NCBI RefSeq assembly: GCF_002177135.1
Contig: NZ_MWPH01000001.1
Coordinates: forward strand, 186,001 to 250,000
Length of the DNA stretch: 64,000 bases
Direction: 5' to 3'
Source of the DNA: Natronolimnobius baerhuensis
GTDB taxonomy: Archaea; Halobacteriota; Halobacteria; Halobacteriales; Natrialbaceae
The notes under the pieces were generated by a model. The model was not told the DNA's origin. It did no database searches and saw only the letters and a program-made list of their open reading frames with translations. Shown one piece after another: positions 7,488-16,540 of this stretch. The position numbers and the translations under genes were made by a program. Within the stretch, counting starts at the first letter, position 1, and each line of letters starts with the position of its first letter.

Positions 7488-8615
7488 TTACTCATCCTCG
7501 AGTAATCGTTCGTCTCCGTGGTCGGATCTGAGCCCCTCGAGAACGGCCTGCTGGCGCTCGAGTCGTTGCGATGGCTCGTCGTACACGTGGTCGAAGATAG
7601 CCTGTGGATCAGCAGCTACGTCTTCGGCGCGGTTGATCAGTTCAGAGAGAGTTGACTCGATTTCGGCGTCAATCGTCTCGATTCGGTCGTCGTCGAGCGT
7701 GTTGCGCTCACGTAGGTACGATTCAAATCGGTCGATTGGGTCACGCTCTCGCCACTGTTCGACCTCGTCTTCGTCGCGATATGCGGATGGGTCATCAGCC
7801 GTCGTATGCGCACCATAGCGGTACTGGACGGCTTCGATAAGTGTCGGCCGAGCGTGTTTATCGGCCGACTCGAGAGCCTTCCTTCGAGCGGCCTTCGTGA
7901 CGACGTAGCAGGCGAGCGGGTCCATGCCATCGACCTGTATCCCCTCGAATCCGTAGGCGTGTGCTTTCTGGGCGATAGTCTGACTTGCCGTCTGTGCCTC
8001 TCGTGGCACCGAAATCGCCCACTGATTGTTGTTACAGAAAAAGATCGTCGGGGCGTCGGCCACGCCGGCGATGTTCAGCGCCTCGTGAAAGTCGCCTTCG
8101 GAGGTCGCTCCATCCCCGAAGTGGACGACGCTGACGCGCTCGTCGTCGTTCAGTGTTGCCGCCCACGACCAGCCCACGGCGTGGGGGAGGTGCGCCCCAA
8201 TCGAGATGTTGAGTGGAAACACCTCGAGCTCGGCAAGCGCGGCGTTGCCGTCTTCGTGGCCGAGCCAGTACAGGAGATACTCCCACGGTAGTCCCCGCGC
8301 GATCACTGCGCCGTGTTCGCGGTACTGGTATGAGAGCAAATCCGTGTCTGTAAGCGCATACGTCGACCCAATCTGAGACCCCTCCTGTCCCGCAAGCGAG
8401 GCGTACGTTCCGAGTCGTCCCTGTCGTTGCAGGCTGATCGCTCGCTCGTCGAATCGCCGTGCGAACCGCATATCACGGTACATCGAACGCAGCGTCTCGT
8501 CCTCGAGCGCTGGCTCGAGGGCTGGATCGACGACATTACCGTCTGCGTTGAGCACCTGCACCCGGTCGGATGGGGCTCGATCAAAGAGCGCCGACTCGAG
8601 CGAATCCTGCGGCAT
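7488..8615 (-). CDS. 2-oxoacid (pyruvate or branched-chain) dehydrogenase E1 component, alpha subunit
   Basis: This 375-residue thiamine-diphosphate protein decarboxylates a 2-oxoacid and passes the acyl group to lipoyl-E2. The TPP motif runs from VVHFGDGATSEGDFHEALN to FFCNNNQWAIS. Other marks are RRFDERAISLQRQGRLGTY near residue 55 and YRYGAHTTADDPSAYR near 270. The normal partners (E1-beta, E2, E3) are not adjacent: the next genes are a membrane protein and a 600-base gap. It is thus an orphan paralogue whose beta subunit is encoded elsewhere. The substrate (pyruvate, branched-chain oxoacids or acetoin) cannot be told from sequence alone. Confidence 0.88.
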   Translation of the reverse strand: MPQDSLESALFDRAPSDRVQVLNADGNVVDPALEPALEDETLRSMYRDMRFARRFDERAISLQRQGRLGTYASLAGQEGSQIGSTYALTDTDLLSYQYREHGAVIARGLPWEYLLYWLGHEDGNAALAELEVFPLNISIGAHLPHAVGWSWAATLNDDERVSVVHFGDGATSEGDFHEALNIAGVADAPTIFFCNNNQWAISVPREAQTASQTIAQKAHAYGFEGIQVDGMDPLACYVVTKAARRKALESADKHARPTLIEAVQYRYGAHTTADDPSAYRDEDEVEQWRERDPIDRFESYLRERNTLDDDRIETIDAEIESTLSELINRAEDVAADPQAIFDHVYDEPSQRLERQQAVLEGLRSDHGDERLLEDE

Positions 8616-8635
8616 AGTACATAGTTTCTGCCGGT

Positions 8636-8644
8636 TTTAATAAA
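8636..8644 (-). promoter_or_regulatory. TATA box of the E1-alpha gene
   Basis: On the minus strand TTTATTAAA lies 21-29 bases upstream of the ATG at 8615. This is the usual haloarchaeal spacing for a leaderless start and supports the assigned start codon. Confidence 0.6.
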
Positions 8645-9197
8645 CACTCGTCCGATGGGCGTTCCTCGATGCTGGATCATACAGTTCATATACATATATA
8701 TCTAAGATAAATTATTATTCTCTATTTCTATGTATGCGTTAGATCGAGTATGAATCAGAGAGATGCCGCTCAAAGAGCTGAAAAGCCTATATAGGTGCAA
8801 ATAGTTGATAGCACAACACTTTGGAATGTTTATCTCCCTATATCAACAATACGTGTTACTACCGCTCGAATAGTGCCTATAAGCGCTGTTTATAATTTAT
8901 CAACTGCATGGGCACAAAACAGATAGTTACCCGATATTTCCTTGGATCTCCCATGGTTACGATACTTCTGAGTCCAGTTCGTCTGTCTTACTGACTCTAC
9001 TATATTACAGTCATGCATCTGTAACCCACCTCGAGAGCGAGAACTCGAACGCCATATTGTCGCATCGATATCTGTTTGAGATGATCAAACACTTCACACT
9101 GGAATTTACGCTTGTACATGTGTAATTGGATGTTCGAGGAATGAAAGAGAAGCGGATGATCGACAGATGGCCGGGTTTTGTGTGTTGATGCTGAACA
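8645..9197. other. AT-rich non-coding region at the left edge of the sugar cluster
   Basis: Some 550 bases separate two divergent genes, far more than the usual spacing here. Long stretches are AT-rich (for example 8685-8730, with ATATACATATATATC, and 8815-8960), in contrast to the GC-rich genes around it. I see no credible ORF, RNA gene or long repeat. It may be a relic of the acquisition of the carbohydrate cluster or a large regulatory region. Confidence 0.5.
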
Positions 9198-9205
9198 TTT
9201 ATTTT
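9198..9205 (+). promoter_or_regulatory. TATA box for the Gfo/Idh gene
   Basis: TTTATTTT is 23-30 bases before the ATG at 9228. It supports that ATG over the in-frame codon at 9204, which would overlap the promoter itself. Confidence 0.6.
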
Positions 9206-9227
9206 GTCTGCGCTACTCGAGAGTGCT

Positions 9228-10307
9228 ATGAACACCCGGCAGCAACTGACGATTGGGATCGTGGGGCTGGGAAGCCACGGAACCCGGCATTCACGAGCGC
9301 TTCAGGAGTTAGGTCACGATGTGATGGGGGCTGATGCAGATCCGACGATTCGGGCTGACTTCGCCGCGGAGTTCGATACGACAACATTCGAACACCCATC
9401 GAATCTGTTTGACGAACCAATCGATGCTGTGATCATCTCTTCGCCGACGAAGTTCCACGAACCCGTGGCAACGAAAGCACTCGAGGCCGGTCTGGATGTC
9501 TTACTCGAGAAGCCACTTGCCCATACGGTCGAGAGTGCCGAACGCATCGCACAGGTTGCAGAGCGAACCGATCAGGTGTGTATGGTCGGCTATCACCATC
9601 GATTTCGCAATCCCTGCACTGTGTTGAAAGACTACATCGACCAGGGCTATCTCGGCGATATTACCCACATTCAGGCGAAGTACATCCGGCGACGCGGCGT
9701 GCCGGGTCGTGGAACGTGGTACACCTCTCGAGAAATCGCTGGGGGCGGCGCGCTCATGGATCTCGGGAGTCACGCACTGGATATGGTGTTGTACTTCTGT
9801 GACTGGCCAGCCATCGAGGACGTGCTTGGACAGGCAACCTCTGAGTTCGGCCCACGAGAGGACTACTCGTATCTCGATATGTGGGGCGAAGATGGCGAAG
9901 CACGGATGTACGACGTCGAAGATTCAGTCCACGCGTTTCTCGAGTTCGAAAACGGCTGTACGGCAAGTATCGAGGTTGCGTGGGCGACGAACGCCGAGTC
10001 GGTCCACTCCTACGACGTTCGCGGGACGGAAGCGGGTGCCTCGCTGGACATCACGAATACCTTAGATGAAATCGATCCGTGGATCGACCACCGAAACGAT
10101 CTCACATTGTATGAAGTCCGTGGCGGTGCCGCCGATCACTTTGTCAATTCCGAGATCGTATGCGAACAGAACGATCCGTTCCGTGACGAACTCGCGACGT
10201 TCCTCGAGACGGTTGTCACCGACACACGGCCGGCACAATGTAACGTTCGTCAGGCGCTTCAGGCCCAACGCGCGGTCGACCGAGTCTACCAGGAGACCGA
10301 TGCATAG
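9228..10307 (+). CDS. Gfo/Idh/MocA-family oxidoreductase
   Basis: This 359-residue NAD(P)-dependent sugar or inositol dehydrogenase-like protein starts with the Rossmann motif IGIVGLGSHGTRHSRALQ. It carries the family signature DVLLEKPLAHTVESAE near residue 90 and GYHHRFRNP near 120. The middle contains GGGALMDLGSHALDMVLYF, the usual GG..D.G.H.[IL]D motif with the active-site histidine. It is the first gene of the carbohydrate cluster, transcribed toward the IclR regulator that begins 50 bases after its stop. It probably oxidises or epimerises a sugar released by the glycosidases; the precise sugar is unknown. Confidence 0.85.
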   Translation: MNTRQQLTIGIVGLGSHGTRHSRALQELGHDVMGADADPTIRADFAAEFDTTTFEHPSNLFDEPIDAVIISSPTKFHEPVATKALEAGLDVLLEKPLAHTVESAERIAQVAERTDQVCMVGYHHRFRNPCTVLKDYIDQGYLGDITHIQAKYIRRRGVPGRGTWYTSREIAGGGALMDLGSHALDMVLYFCDWPAIEDVLGQATSEFGPREDYSYLDMWGEDGEARMYDVEDSVHAFLEFENGCTASIEVAWATNAESVHSYDVRGTEAGASLDITNTLDEIDPWIDHRNDLTLYEVRGGAADHFVNSEIVCEQNDPFRDELATFLETVVTDTRPAQCNVRQALQAQRAVDRVYQETDA

Positions 10308-10325
10308 TCGGTGACTCCACCCATA

Positions 10326-10332
10326 CTTATTT
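10326..10332 (+). promoter_or_regulatory. TATA box for the IclR regulator
   Basis: CTTATTT lies 26-32 bases before the ATG at 10358. This favours MHDQRTGSESG as the start over the upstream in-frame codon at 10331. Confidence 0.55.
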
Positions 10333-10357
10333 GTACTACAGCATGATTGAAAGAAGC

Positions 10358-11155
10358 ATGCACGACCAACGCACGGGGTCGGAATCGGGGAAAACGATCA
10401 AGTCAATCGAGACGATGCTCGAGATCCTCGAGTCGATTCGTCGCCGTGAGGAGGCCGGTGTCACGGAAATCGCGTCGGATATCGGGATGTCGAAGAGTAC
10501 GGTCCATCACTACGTCAAGACCCTCGAGTTGTACAATTGCCTCGAGAAAACCAACGGCCGGTACCGATTTGGACTGCAGTTTCTGACGTACGGGGGACAG
10601 GCTCGGACTGGCCACCGACTGTATCAGCTGGCAAAAGACGATGTCGACAGGCTGGCGGCCGAAACGGGAGAGGAAGTCCGACTCGCTGTCGAGCAACAGG
10701 GGTATGGAATCACGTTGTATCAATCGACCGGCGAGCACATCGACACTGCGCGGTCCTACGTCGGCCGCGTCGAGGAACTTCACTGTACCGCCGCTGGCAA
10801 GGCATTTCTGGCTGCGTTACCAGAGAATCGCGTCGATACGCTTCTCGAGGATCTCGACCTGAAAGCGTTTACACCACAGACGATCACGGATCGCACGGAG
10901 TTAGAAGCGGAACTCGAGCAGATTCGATCCCGTGATGTCGCGTTTGACGATGAGGAACGCCACGAGGGTGTTCGCTGTGTTGCGGTGTCGATTACGAACC
11001 GATCTGGGGAGTTGCTAGGTGCGATCAGCGTCTCGGGACCGACAGCGCGTATCAGTGGAGAGCGATTTACGACGACCATCCCCAACCAGTTACAGAACAT
11101 CGTCGGCGTTGTCGAAGTGAACACGACGTACTCCGAGTGGGCAGAGCCACAGTGA
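10358..11155 (+). CDS. IclR-family transcriptional regulator
   Basis: The 265-residue regulator has an N-terminal winged helix-turn-helix, about residues 10-75, with EEAGVTEIASDIGMSKSTVHHYVKTL as the helix-turn-helix core. A C-terminal GAF-like ligand domain follows, about 85-255, with VEELHCTAAGKAFLAALPE and RCVAVSITNRSGELLGAISVSGP. It lies between a sugar dehydrogenase and the beta-mannosidase gene, all in the same direction, so it most likely controls this cluster in response to a sugar or sugar acid. A candidate operator is the CTGTAC/GTACAG repeat at 11381-11410. Confidence 0.9.
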   Translation: MHDQRTGSESGKTIKSIETMLEILESIRRREEAGVTEIASDIGMSKSTVHHYVKTLELYNCLEKTNGRYRFGLQFLTYGGQARTGHRLYQLAKDDVDRLAAETGEEVRLAVEQQGYGITLYQSTGEHIDTARSYVGRVEELHCTAAGKAFLAALPENRVDTLLEDLDLKAFTPQTITDRTELEAELEQIRSRDVAFDDEERHEGVRCVAVSITNRSGELLGAISVSGPTARISGERFTTTIPNQLQNIVGVVEVNTTYSEWAEPQ

Positions 11156-11380
11156 CCGACTCGGATTCTTTCGTTTCCCATTGTCAAACTCTCTGTTGCT
11201 GGTTCGTGCCTCGTTCTCGTCCACCGAGTCAGCCACCAGCACTGCTCTCAACGATTGTGTGACCGGGACGTCACTGTTCTCGAGGCGAGTTTCTCAATAC
11301 TGCCTCTGTATTTGACTATCTCAAACACTTCTGGTTGTGTCAACCGGTCATCTCATAACATATTTGTATCTGGCCTGTCC

Positions 11381-11410
11381 CTGTACAAAGACGATACAAG
11401 CGGAGTACAG
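11381..11410 (+). promoter_or_regulatory. inverted repeat in the beta-mannosidase leader, candidate operator
   Basis: CTGTAC at 11381-11386 and GTACAG at 11405-11410 form a perfect 6-base inverted repeat with an 18-base spacer. It sits just downstream of an AT-rich TATA-like block (11356-11369) and upstream of the GH2 gene. A binding site for the adjacent IclR protein is a reasonable guess. The arms are short, so chance is possible. Confidence 0.35.
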
Positions 11411-11473
11411 GACGATCAGGGCACCATGAGTGAGATAGTACACGGAGAGTACTGAGCGGCAATTCGACCGAGT

Positions 11474-14050
11474 ATGGCACACACAAATTCCACCCAGACA
11501 GAACAGCGCCAGCAGCTATCGCTTACCGGAACCTGGCGATTTCGGGCGATGGGGACCGAACACGACGAGTGGCGACGCGGGACCGTTCCAGGCGACGTCT
11601 ACACTGACCTCTACGACGCTGGCGTCATTTCGGACCCCTACGACGGCGACAATGAACTCACCCAACAGTGGGTCGGCAAAACTGACTGGATCTACCAGCG
11701 GACGGTCGACGTTCCCGAGTCGCTGCTCGCACACGACCGACTCGAGCTCGAGTGTCTCGGGATCGATACGGTCGCCGAAATTGCGGTCAACGGGACAACC
11801 GTCGGCGAGACGGACAACATGCATCGCCGATACGCATTCAACCTCTCCGAGGCCCTCGAGCCCGGCGAAAACCGAATTGCGGTCCGGTTTCGTTCGCCAG
11901 TCGAGTATGCAGCCACCCAGGCAGCGGAGTATCCCTATGACGTGTCACTGATTCGCTACCCCGTCGACCAACCGGGGCGAAACTTCATTCGGAAAGCGCA
12001 GTGTCACTTCGGCTGGGACTGGGGCCCGTGTCTCCCCGGCGTCGGCATCTGGCGCGACATTCGAATCGTCGGCTACTCGAGCCCGCAGATTTCCTATACG
12101 ACGACCGAACAGACTCATCACGAGGACGGCGATGTCACGCTCTCAGTACGGGTTGGCACGGACGCGCCGACGGGTGGAACCTACCGCCTCGAGGCCGAAC
12201 TCGACGGCGAACGGGCGACGCGAGAGGTAACGCTTGCAACGGGCGAGGACGAGGCGACGATAGCACTCACCGTCTCCGACCCCGACCTGTGGTGGCCGAA
12301 CGGCTATGGCGAGCAGCCGCTGTCGACGCTCGAGGTGACGATTTCGGATGGGAAAGCGGCTCACACCGTGACCGACCGAATCGGCTTTCGCGACCTCGAA
12401 CTCGTCAGAGAGTTGACCGAGGACGGTGGAGAGATGTTCGAATTCCAGGTCAACGGTGAACGGATCTACGCGAAAGGGGCCAACTGGATTCCAACCGAGA
12501 ACCTGCGCGGGCGGATCGACGACGGAGACTACGAATCGCTGCTCTCGAGTGCTGTCGCGGCGAATATGAACATGATTCGGGTCTGGGGCGGCGGCTACTA
12601 CGAACTCGAGCGATTCTACGACCTGTGTGACGAACTTGGGCTGCTCGTCTGGCAGGATTTCATGTTCTCGTGTGCGTTGTACCCCGCCACTGACGAGTTT
12701 CTCGAGTCCGTCGAAGCGGAGGTTCGCTATCAGGTGCGTCGACTTGCGAACCACCCCTCGCTCGCGCTCTGGTGTGGGAACAACGAAAACGAGATGTCGC
12801 TGGTCAACTGGTTCGACGACAACCCACACATCGAGGCGTTCTACACCGATTACGAGCGCCTCAACGATCAGACGATTGCACCCGTCGTCGCCGAAGAAGA
12901 CCCCTCGAGAACGTTCTGGCCGGGGTCGCCCTCGAGCGGCGGGCTCTTCGCAGACGAGGGTGAACTCGACCCACACGATCAGTCTCGTGGCGACATTCAC
13001 TACTGGGACGTCTGGCACGACGGCGAACCGTTCGAGGACTACCTGACTGTGAAACCGCGGTTCGTCTCCGAGTTCGGCTATCAGTCCTTTGCCTCGACGG
13101 ACCTCCTTTCGACAGTGGTACCTGACGACCAGTTGAATCCGACCGCGCCGATTATGGAACACCACCAGCGCAATCCGGGTGGGAACAAGCGCATCCTGCA
13201 GCGGCTGGCGGATCACTTTCGCGTGCCCTTCGACTTCGACGACCTCGTCTATCTGAGTCAGGTACAACACGGGCTGGCGATGCAAACCGCAATCGAGCAC
13301 TGGCGACGGCTGAAACCGTACTGCATGGGGACGCTGTACTGGCAACTCAACGATCTCTGGCCCTGCGCGTCGTGGTCGTCGATTGAATACGGCGGCGAGT
13401 GGAAGGCGCTTCACTACATGGCGAAGCGGTTCTACGAACCCGTGCTCGTCTCGTCGGTCCGACCCGGCCTCGAGCCGGGTGTCGACGACGGTGAGAAAGA
13501 ACTGAACCTGAACACCGACGGCGAGAACGGCGAGCGCGACTGTTCCGTCGAGGTCTGGATCACGAGCGACCGCCCCGAGCCACTCGAGGGGACACTCACT
13601 GTCGAGGGCTACACGTTCGACGGTGAGCGGCTGTTCGCCCGAGAGGAAGGGGTCTCGCTTGAGGCTCAAGAGAGTCGTGCCGTTGCAACGGTGCCCGATT
13701 CAGCGTTCGGCGACGCCGATCCGACGTACGTATTCATCCGCTCGAGACTCGAGACGGACGCGCCGGTCGAGCCAGCCCCGGATTTCACCTTCTTCGAGCC
13801 GTTCAAGCATCTCGACCTCTCGGAGCCGGGACTCAGCGTCGAAGTCAAGGACGGAATTATCACTCTCGAGTCGAATGCAACAGCGCTGTTCGTCGAACTC
13901 GAGGCCCGGTCGCTGCCCGGTCGCTTCGCGGACAACTATTTCCACCTCGTACCCGGCGAGCAGGTTCGCGTCCCCTACGATGGAGATGAGGTGACGGATG
14001 CCACACTCGAGGCGGCGCTGTCGGTGCACAGCCTGTGGTCGACGTACTGA
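11474..14050 (+). CDS. glycoside hydrolase family 2 beta-mannosidase
   Basis: This 858-residue GH2 enzyme should release mannose from the non-reducing end of beta-mannosides. The N-terminal jelly-roll domain begins LTGTWRFRAMGTEHDEWRRG and contains KAQCHFGWDWGPCLPGVGIW, a beta-mannosidase hallmark. The catalytic barrel has GANWIPTENL, MIRVWGGGYYELERFYDLCD, the acid/base Glu438 in WCGNNENE and the nucleophile Glu533 in SEFGYQSF. A C-terminal beta domain follows. There is no signal peptide, so the enzyme acts in the cytoplasm on imported oligosaccharides. The gene lies in the sugar cluster upstream of an oligosaccharide-type ABC transporter. Exo-beta-glucosaminidase activity is a less likely alternative. 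Confidence 0.92.
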   Translation: MAHTNSTQTEQRQQLSLTGTWRFRAMGTEHDEWRRGTVPGDVYTDLYDAGVISDPYDGDNELTQQWVGKTDWIYQRTVDVPESLLAHDRLELECLGIDTVAEIAVNGTTVGETDNMHRRYAFNLSEALEPGENRIAVRFRSPVEYAATQAAEYPYDVSLIRYPVDQPGRNFIRKAQCHFGWDWGPCLPGVGIWRDIRIVGYSSPQISYTTTEQTHHEDGDVTLSVRVGTDAPTGGTYRLEAELDGERATREVTLATGEDEATIALTVSDPDLWWPNGYGEQPLSTLEVTISDGKAAHTVTDRIGFRDLELVRELTEDGGEMFEFQVNGERIYAKGANWIPTENLRGRIDDGDYESLLSSAVAANMNMIRVWGGGYYELERFYDLCDELGLLVWQDFMFSCALYPATDEFLESVEAEVRYQVRRLANHPSLALWCGNNENEMSLVNWFDDNPHIEAFYTDYERLNDQTIAPVVAEEDPSRTFWPGSPSSGGLFADEGELDPHDQSRGDIHYWDVWHDGEPFEDYLTVKPRFVSEFGYQSFASTDLLSTVVPDDQLNPTAPIMEHHQRNPGGNKRILQRLADHFRVPFDFDDLVYLSQVQHGLAMQTAIEHWRRLKPYCMGTLYWQLNDLWPCASWSSIEYGGEWKALHYMAKRFYEPVLVSSVRPGLEPGVDDGEKELNLNTDGENGERDCSVEVWITSDRPEPLEGTLTVEGYTFDGERLFAREEGVSLEAQESRAVATVPDSAFGDADPTYVFIRSRLETDAPVEPAPDFTFFEPFKHLDLSEPGLSVEVKDGIITLESNATALFVELEARSLPGRFADNYFHLVPGEQVRVPYDGDEVTDATLEAALSVHSLWSTY

Positions 14051-14100
14051 CCGGCTGTCAGGACCACTGGCGAACCGGCGGTCCCGGCCGCCGTCATCAC

Positions 14101-14107
14101 CTTTATC
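14101..14107 (+). promoter_or_regulatory. TATA box for the sugar isomerase-like gene
   Basis: CTTTATC is 25-31 bases before the ATG at 14132, consistent with an independent leaderless transcript after the GH2 gene. Confidence 0.5.
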
Positions 14108-14131
14108 GTTCGGGCAGGTCGTTGTCACAGC

Positions 14132-14869
14132 ATGGCACGAACCGCAGTCCAGCTGTACTCGCTCCGGGATATCGACGCATCACTGCCTGACATTCTCGAT
14201 CTTGTCGGCGAGACGCCACTCGAGGGCGTCGAATTCGCCCTTCGAATTCGCGAGGACGACACCGATGTCGAGGCCGTTCTCGACGCACTCGAGCGCAACG
14301 ATCTCGACGTTGCCGCCGCCCACGTCGGTCTCGAGGATCTCGAGGAGAACTACGACGAGATGATCGAGCTGTACGGCCGCCTCGGCTGTAAGACGCTCGT
14401 CGTTCCGTGGCTCGACCCCGAACACTTCGAGTCCGAAGACGCCGTCGCGGACGCGGCTGAACGACTCGAGGCTGTCAAATCGGACCTCGCGGACGACGGC
14501 TTCGACCTGCACTATCACAACCACGATCAGGAGTTTGTCGACCTCGGCGAGGCTGCAGCAATGGACGAACTACTCGCGCGGGCCGATATCGGCTTCGAGA
14601 TCGACCTCGGCTGGGCACAGGCGGGCGGCGTCGACCCCGCCGAGTACGTCGAGAAATACGCCGACCGCATTTCGCTCGCTCACTTCGCCGACGCCGACGG
14701 CGAGACCATGGAGTGTGTCGAACTCGGTGCGGGTGATCTTGACCTCGAGGCCGTCACCGAGGCCGTCGAGCGCGCCGATGTCGAGTGGTACATCTACGAA
14801 CACGACAATCCAGAAAATCCGCGCGAATCGCTCCGGAACGGTGCCGAGACACTCGAGTCACTCCGGTAA
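14132..14869 (+). CDS. sugar phosphate isomerase/epimerase-like TIM-barrel protein
   Basis: The 245-residue protein belongs to the xylose isomerase-like TIM-barrel superfamily. It begins RTAVQLYSLRDIDASLPDIL. Barrel-end metal ligands are apparent in DLHYHNHDQEFVDLGE (near residue 132), EIDLGWAQAGGVDPAEYV (near 152) and RISLAHFADADGETMECVELG (near 177). Such proteins isomerise or epimerise free sugars, keto-sugars or inositol intermediates in the cytoplasm. Placed between beta-mannosidase and the ABC transporter, it probably works with the Gfo/Idh enzyme on the released sugar. The substrate cannot be fixed from sequence. Confidence 0.82.
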   Translation: MARTAVQLYSLRDIDASLPDILDLVGETPLEGVEFALRIREDDTDVEAVLDALERNDLDVAAAHVGLEDLEENYDEMIELYGRLGCKTLVVPWLDPEHFESEDAVADAAERLEAVKSDLADDGFDLHYHNHDQEFVDLGEAAAMDELLARADIGFEIDLGWAQAGGVDPAEYVEKYADRISLAHFADADGETMECVELGAGDLDLEAVTEAVERADVEWYIYEHDNPENPRESLRNGAETLESLR

Positions 14870-15134
14870 GACGTTGGACGGATATTTGGCTTCGTTTTCG
14901 GTCGTTGTTGGATCTGGCGAGAGGGACTCGGTGTCGATATCGAACGCCTCGGTGACTGTCACGCGGTTTTGGCTGCCACTGTGACAGTCTCTGCAGGTTC
15001 CGACCGTGGAGGGGAGCGGCCTCGAGTCTCCTGGCGACAGAATACGATATCGACACAACACTTTAGGGAGGAGGGTGCAACTACAGCGGTATGCATCTGC
15101 GGGGATCGAACCGACAGCGAGGTGTGTGGGTCAG
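14870..15134. other. intergenic region without convincing genes
   Basis: This 265-base stretch separates the isomerase-like gene from a small membrane protein gene. A TTTAGG-like box near 15062-15067 may be the promoter of the latter, giving a leader of some 45 bases. A 67-codon minus-strand frame crosses it but lacks promoter or family support. Confidence 0.35.
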
Positions 15135-15386
15135 ATGAGTATGAGTGGCCGTGAGAAGTTCTGGGATTCTGTCTGTGACTACCGGCCGTACCTGCGCCTG
15201 CTGTTGGTCTTTACGACGACGTTGCTCGTTCTCACGCTGCTGGCGATGGGAATCGGCGACCAACAAACCGACGCCTATGTCATCTCACTGGTAACGATTG
15301 GACTTCTCGGAATCACGATTGTTCCGGCAGCATACTGCGTCTGGCGCTGCGGACAGGTCACGAACGAGTTCGAGAAACCGAAGTAA
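15135..15386 (+). CDS. small two-helix membrane protein
   Basis: The 83-residue product has a short cytoplasmic N terminus and two hydrophobic helices. The first is at about residues 20-38 (LRLLLVFTTTLLVLTLLAMG) and the second at about 47-67 (VISLVTIGLLGITIVPAAYC). A short charged tail, EFEKPK, follows. The start at 15135 is chosen because the upstream in-frame sequence does not look coding; the ATG at 15141 is an alternative. No family is recognised, and its link to the sugar cluster is unknown. Confidence 0.55.
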   Translation: MSMSGREKFWDSVCDYRPYLRLLLVFTTTLLVLTLLAMGIGDQQTDAYVISLVTIGLLGITIVPAAYCVWRCGQVTNEFEKPK

Positions 15387-15440
15387 TGCGCCTAACAACG
15401 CGGATATTTTCATAGAGGATCGAGTACAAGCAATCGGTAA

Positions 15441-15448
15441 TTATATAA
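15441..15448 (+). promoter_or_regulatory. TATA box for the HEAT-repeat gene
   Basis: TTATATAA is 25-32 bases before the ATG at 15473, a strong match in sequence and spacing. Confidence 0.6.
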
Positions 15449-15472
15449 CAATCTATCATCTGGTAGCATACG

Positions 15473-16411
15473 ATGGCGACACAGCAACGGCACGCGACAG
15501 CACTGCGAACCGCGGTGCAGTCCGACCCTGAGGCAATTGACCACGAGGTCGTCGAATCGTGTTTCGATGCCGAACGAGCGAGTGACCGGACAACGGCGTT
15601 ACAGGCCGTGTCGGTGCTTGCCACACACGACCTCGAGCAGGCTCTCGAGTACACTGACCGCGTTTACACTCGACTGACCGACGACGTGCTTGCCGTCCAG
15701 AGCGCAGCAGCGATGGCAGCGCTCTGTCTCGCACGCGAGCGACCGGAATCGATGGTTGAGGCGATCCCATCGCTTGTCGAGTTGCTCGAGCGGGATCCAC
15801 CGTTGCTGCGATTTCGGGCTGCTGGCGCGCTCGCACCGCTGACGGAATCGCACGCATCGGCGTTCGTTCCGCACACTGACCGACTCCTCGAGTTGCTCGT
15901 CGACGGGCCGACGGTCGATGATCCACAGGAAATCGCTAACGATCCAGCGCTCTCCCCAGCCGAAAAGACGGCTCGAGTTTCGATGCTGACCGGCCGCGGA
16001 AGCGAACTCTCGCGAAGCCGGACGCGGTCGGTTGGAACGCGGGAAGTAATCGCGAACATCCTCGTTGAACTCGCGCGCATGGAGCCGGCGATGTGTGCGG
16101 ATCGTCTCCCGGTGATTGTGCCAGCCCTTTCAGACGAGGAAGCCGCAGTTCGCGGTGGGGCCATCGAATTCGTTCGACACGTTGCTGAAGACGAACCCGA
16201 CACAGTCGCACCTGCAATCGACCCGCTGCTGGCTTGCCTCGAGGACGAGGTCACGTTCGTTCGTGCTCGAGCGATTCGCGCACTCGGCTACGCGGAGGTG
16301 ACGGTGGCAATCGATCCACTCCGGGAACTCGCTGACAGCGAAGAGAGTGATGACGTCGCGACACTTGCAACAGAGACGGCCGACTGGCTCGAGAGCGAAC
16401 TCGAGGGGTAA
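15473..16411 (+). CDS. HEAT/ARM-like repeat protein
   Basis: The 312-residue acidic protein is built of alpha-helical hairpin repeats. Recurrent units include VQSAAAMAALCLARERPESMVEAIPSL near residue 75, LLRFRAAGALAPLTESHASAF near 108, AAVRGGAIEFVRHVAEDEPD near 225 and TFVRARAIRALGYAEVTVAIDPL near 260. A polar linker with serine and arginine interrupts the repeats at about 150-185. Such scaffolds bind proteins or other partners, and no enzymatic motif is present. It sits inside the sugar cluster with its own strong promoter, and its role there is unclear. Confidence 0.75.
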   Translation: MATQQRHATALRTAVQSDPEAIDHEVVESCFDAERASDRTTALQAVSVLATHDLEQALEYTDRVYTRLTDDVLAVQSAAAMAALCLARERPESMVEAIPSLVELLERDPPLLRFRAAGALAPLTESHASAFVPHTDRLLELLVDGPTVDDPQEIANDPALSPAEKTARVSMLTGRGSELSRSRTRSVGTREVIANILVELARMEPAMCADRLPVIVPALSDEEAAVRGGAIEFVRHVAEDEPDTVAPAIDPLLACLEDEVTFVRARAIRALGYAEVTVAIDPLRELADSEESDDVATLATETADWLESELEG

Positions 16412-16540
16412 TCAGCCTCGAGTGGACAGTTCGGAAAAGCAGTAAACGGCTGTCTCAGGCGGTGTGTCAGGGTTTTCTGGCGGTGTAGTGAAATCTATAC
16501 ACTGGTCCATGTGTGTTGTTCACGAATAACAAATCCAATC

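Noticed and set aside
8800-8870. GTTGATA/TATCAAC inverted repeat in the AT-rich region
   Set aside because: Arms are about 50 bases apart and short; in AT-rich DNA such a pair is expected by chance.
9011-9235. 74-codon minus-strand frame in the region before the Gfo/Idh gene
   Set aside because: It overlaps the TATA box and start of the Gfo/Idh gene, has AT-rich non-haloarchaeal codon use and no promoter.
12143-13669. 508-codon antisense frame inside the GH2 gene
   Set aside because: The plus strand carries complete GH2 catalytic motifs; the antisense product has no recognisable domain.
14858-15061. 67-codon minus-strand frame with a CRDC motif
   Set aside because: Only one cysteine pair, no TATA box at the right distance and overlap with the isomerase-like gene end; treated as chance.
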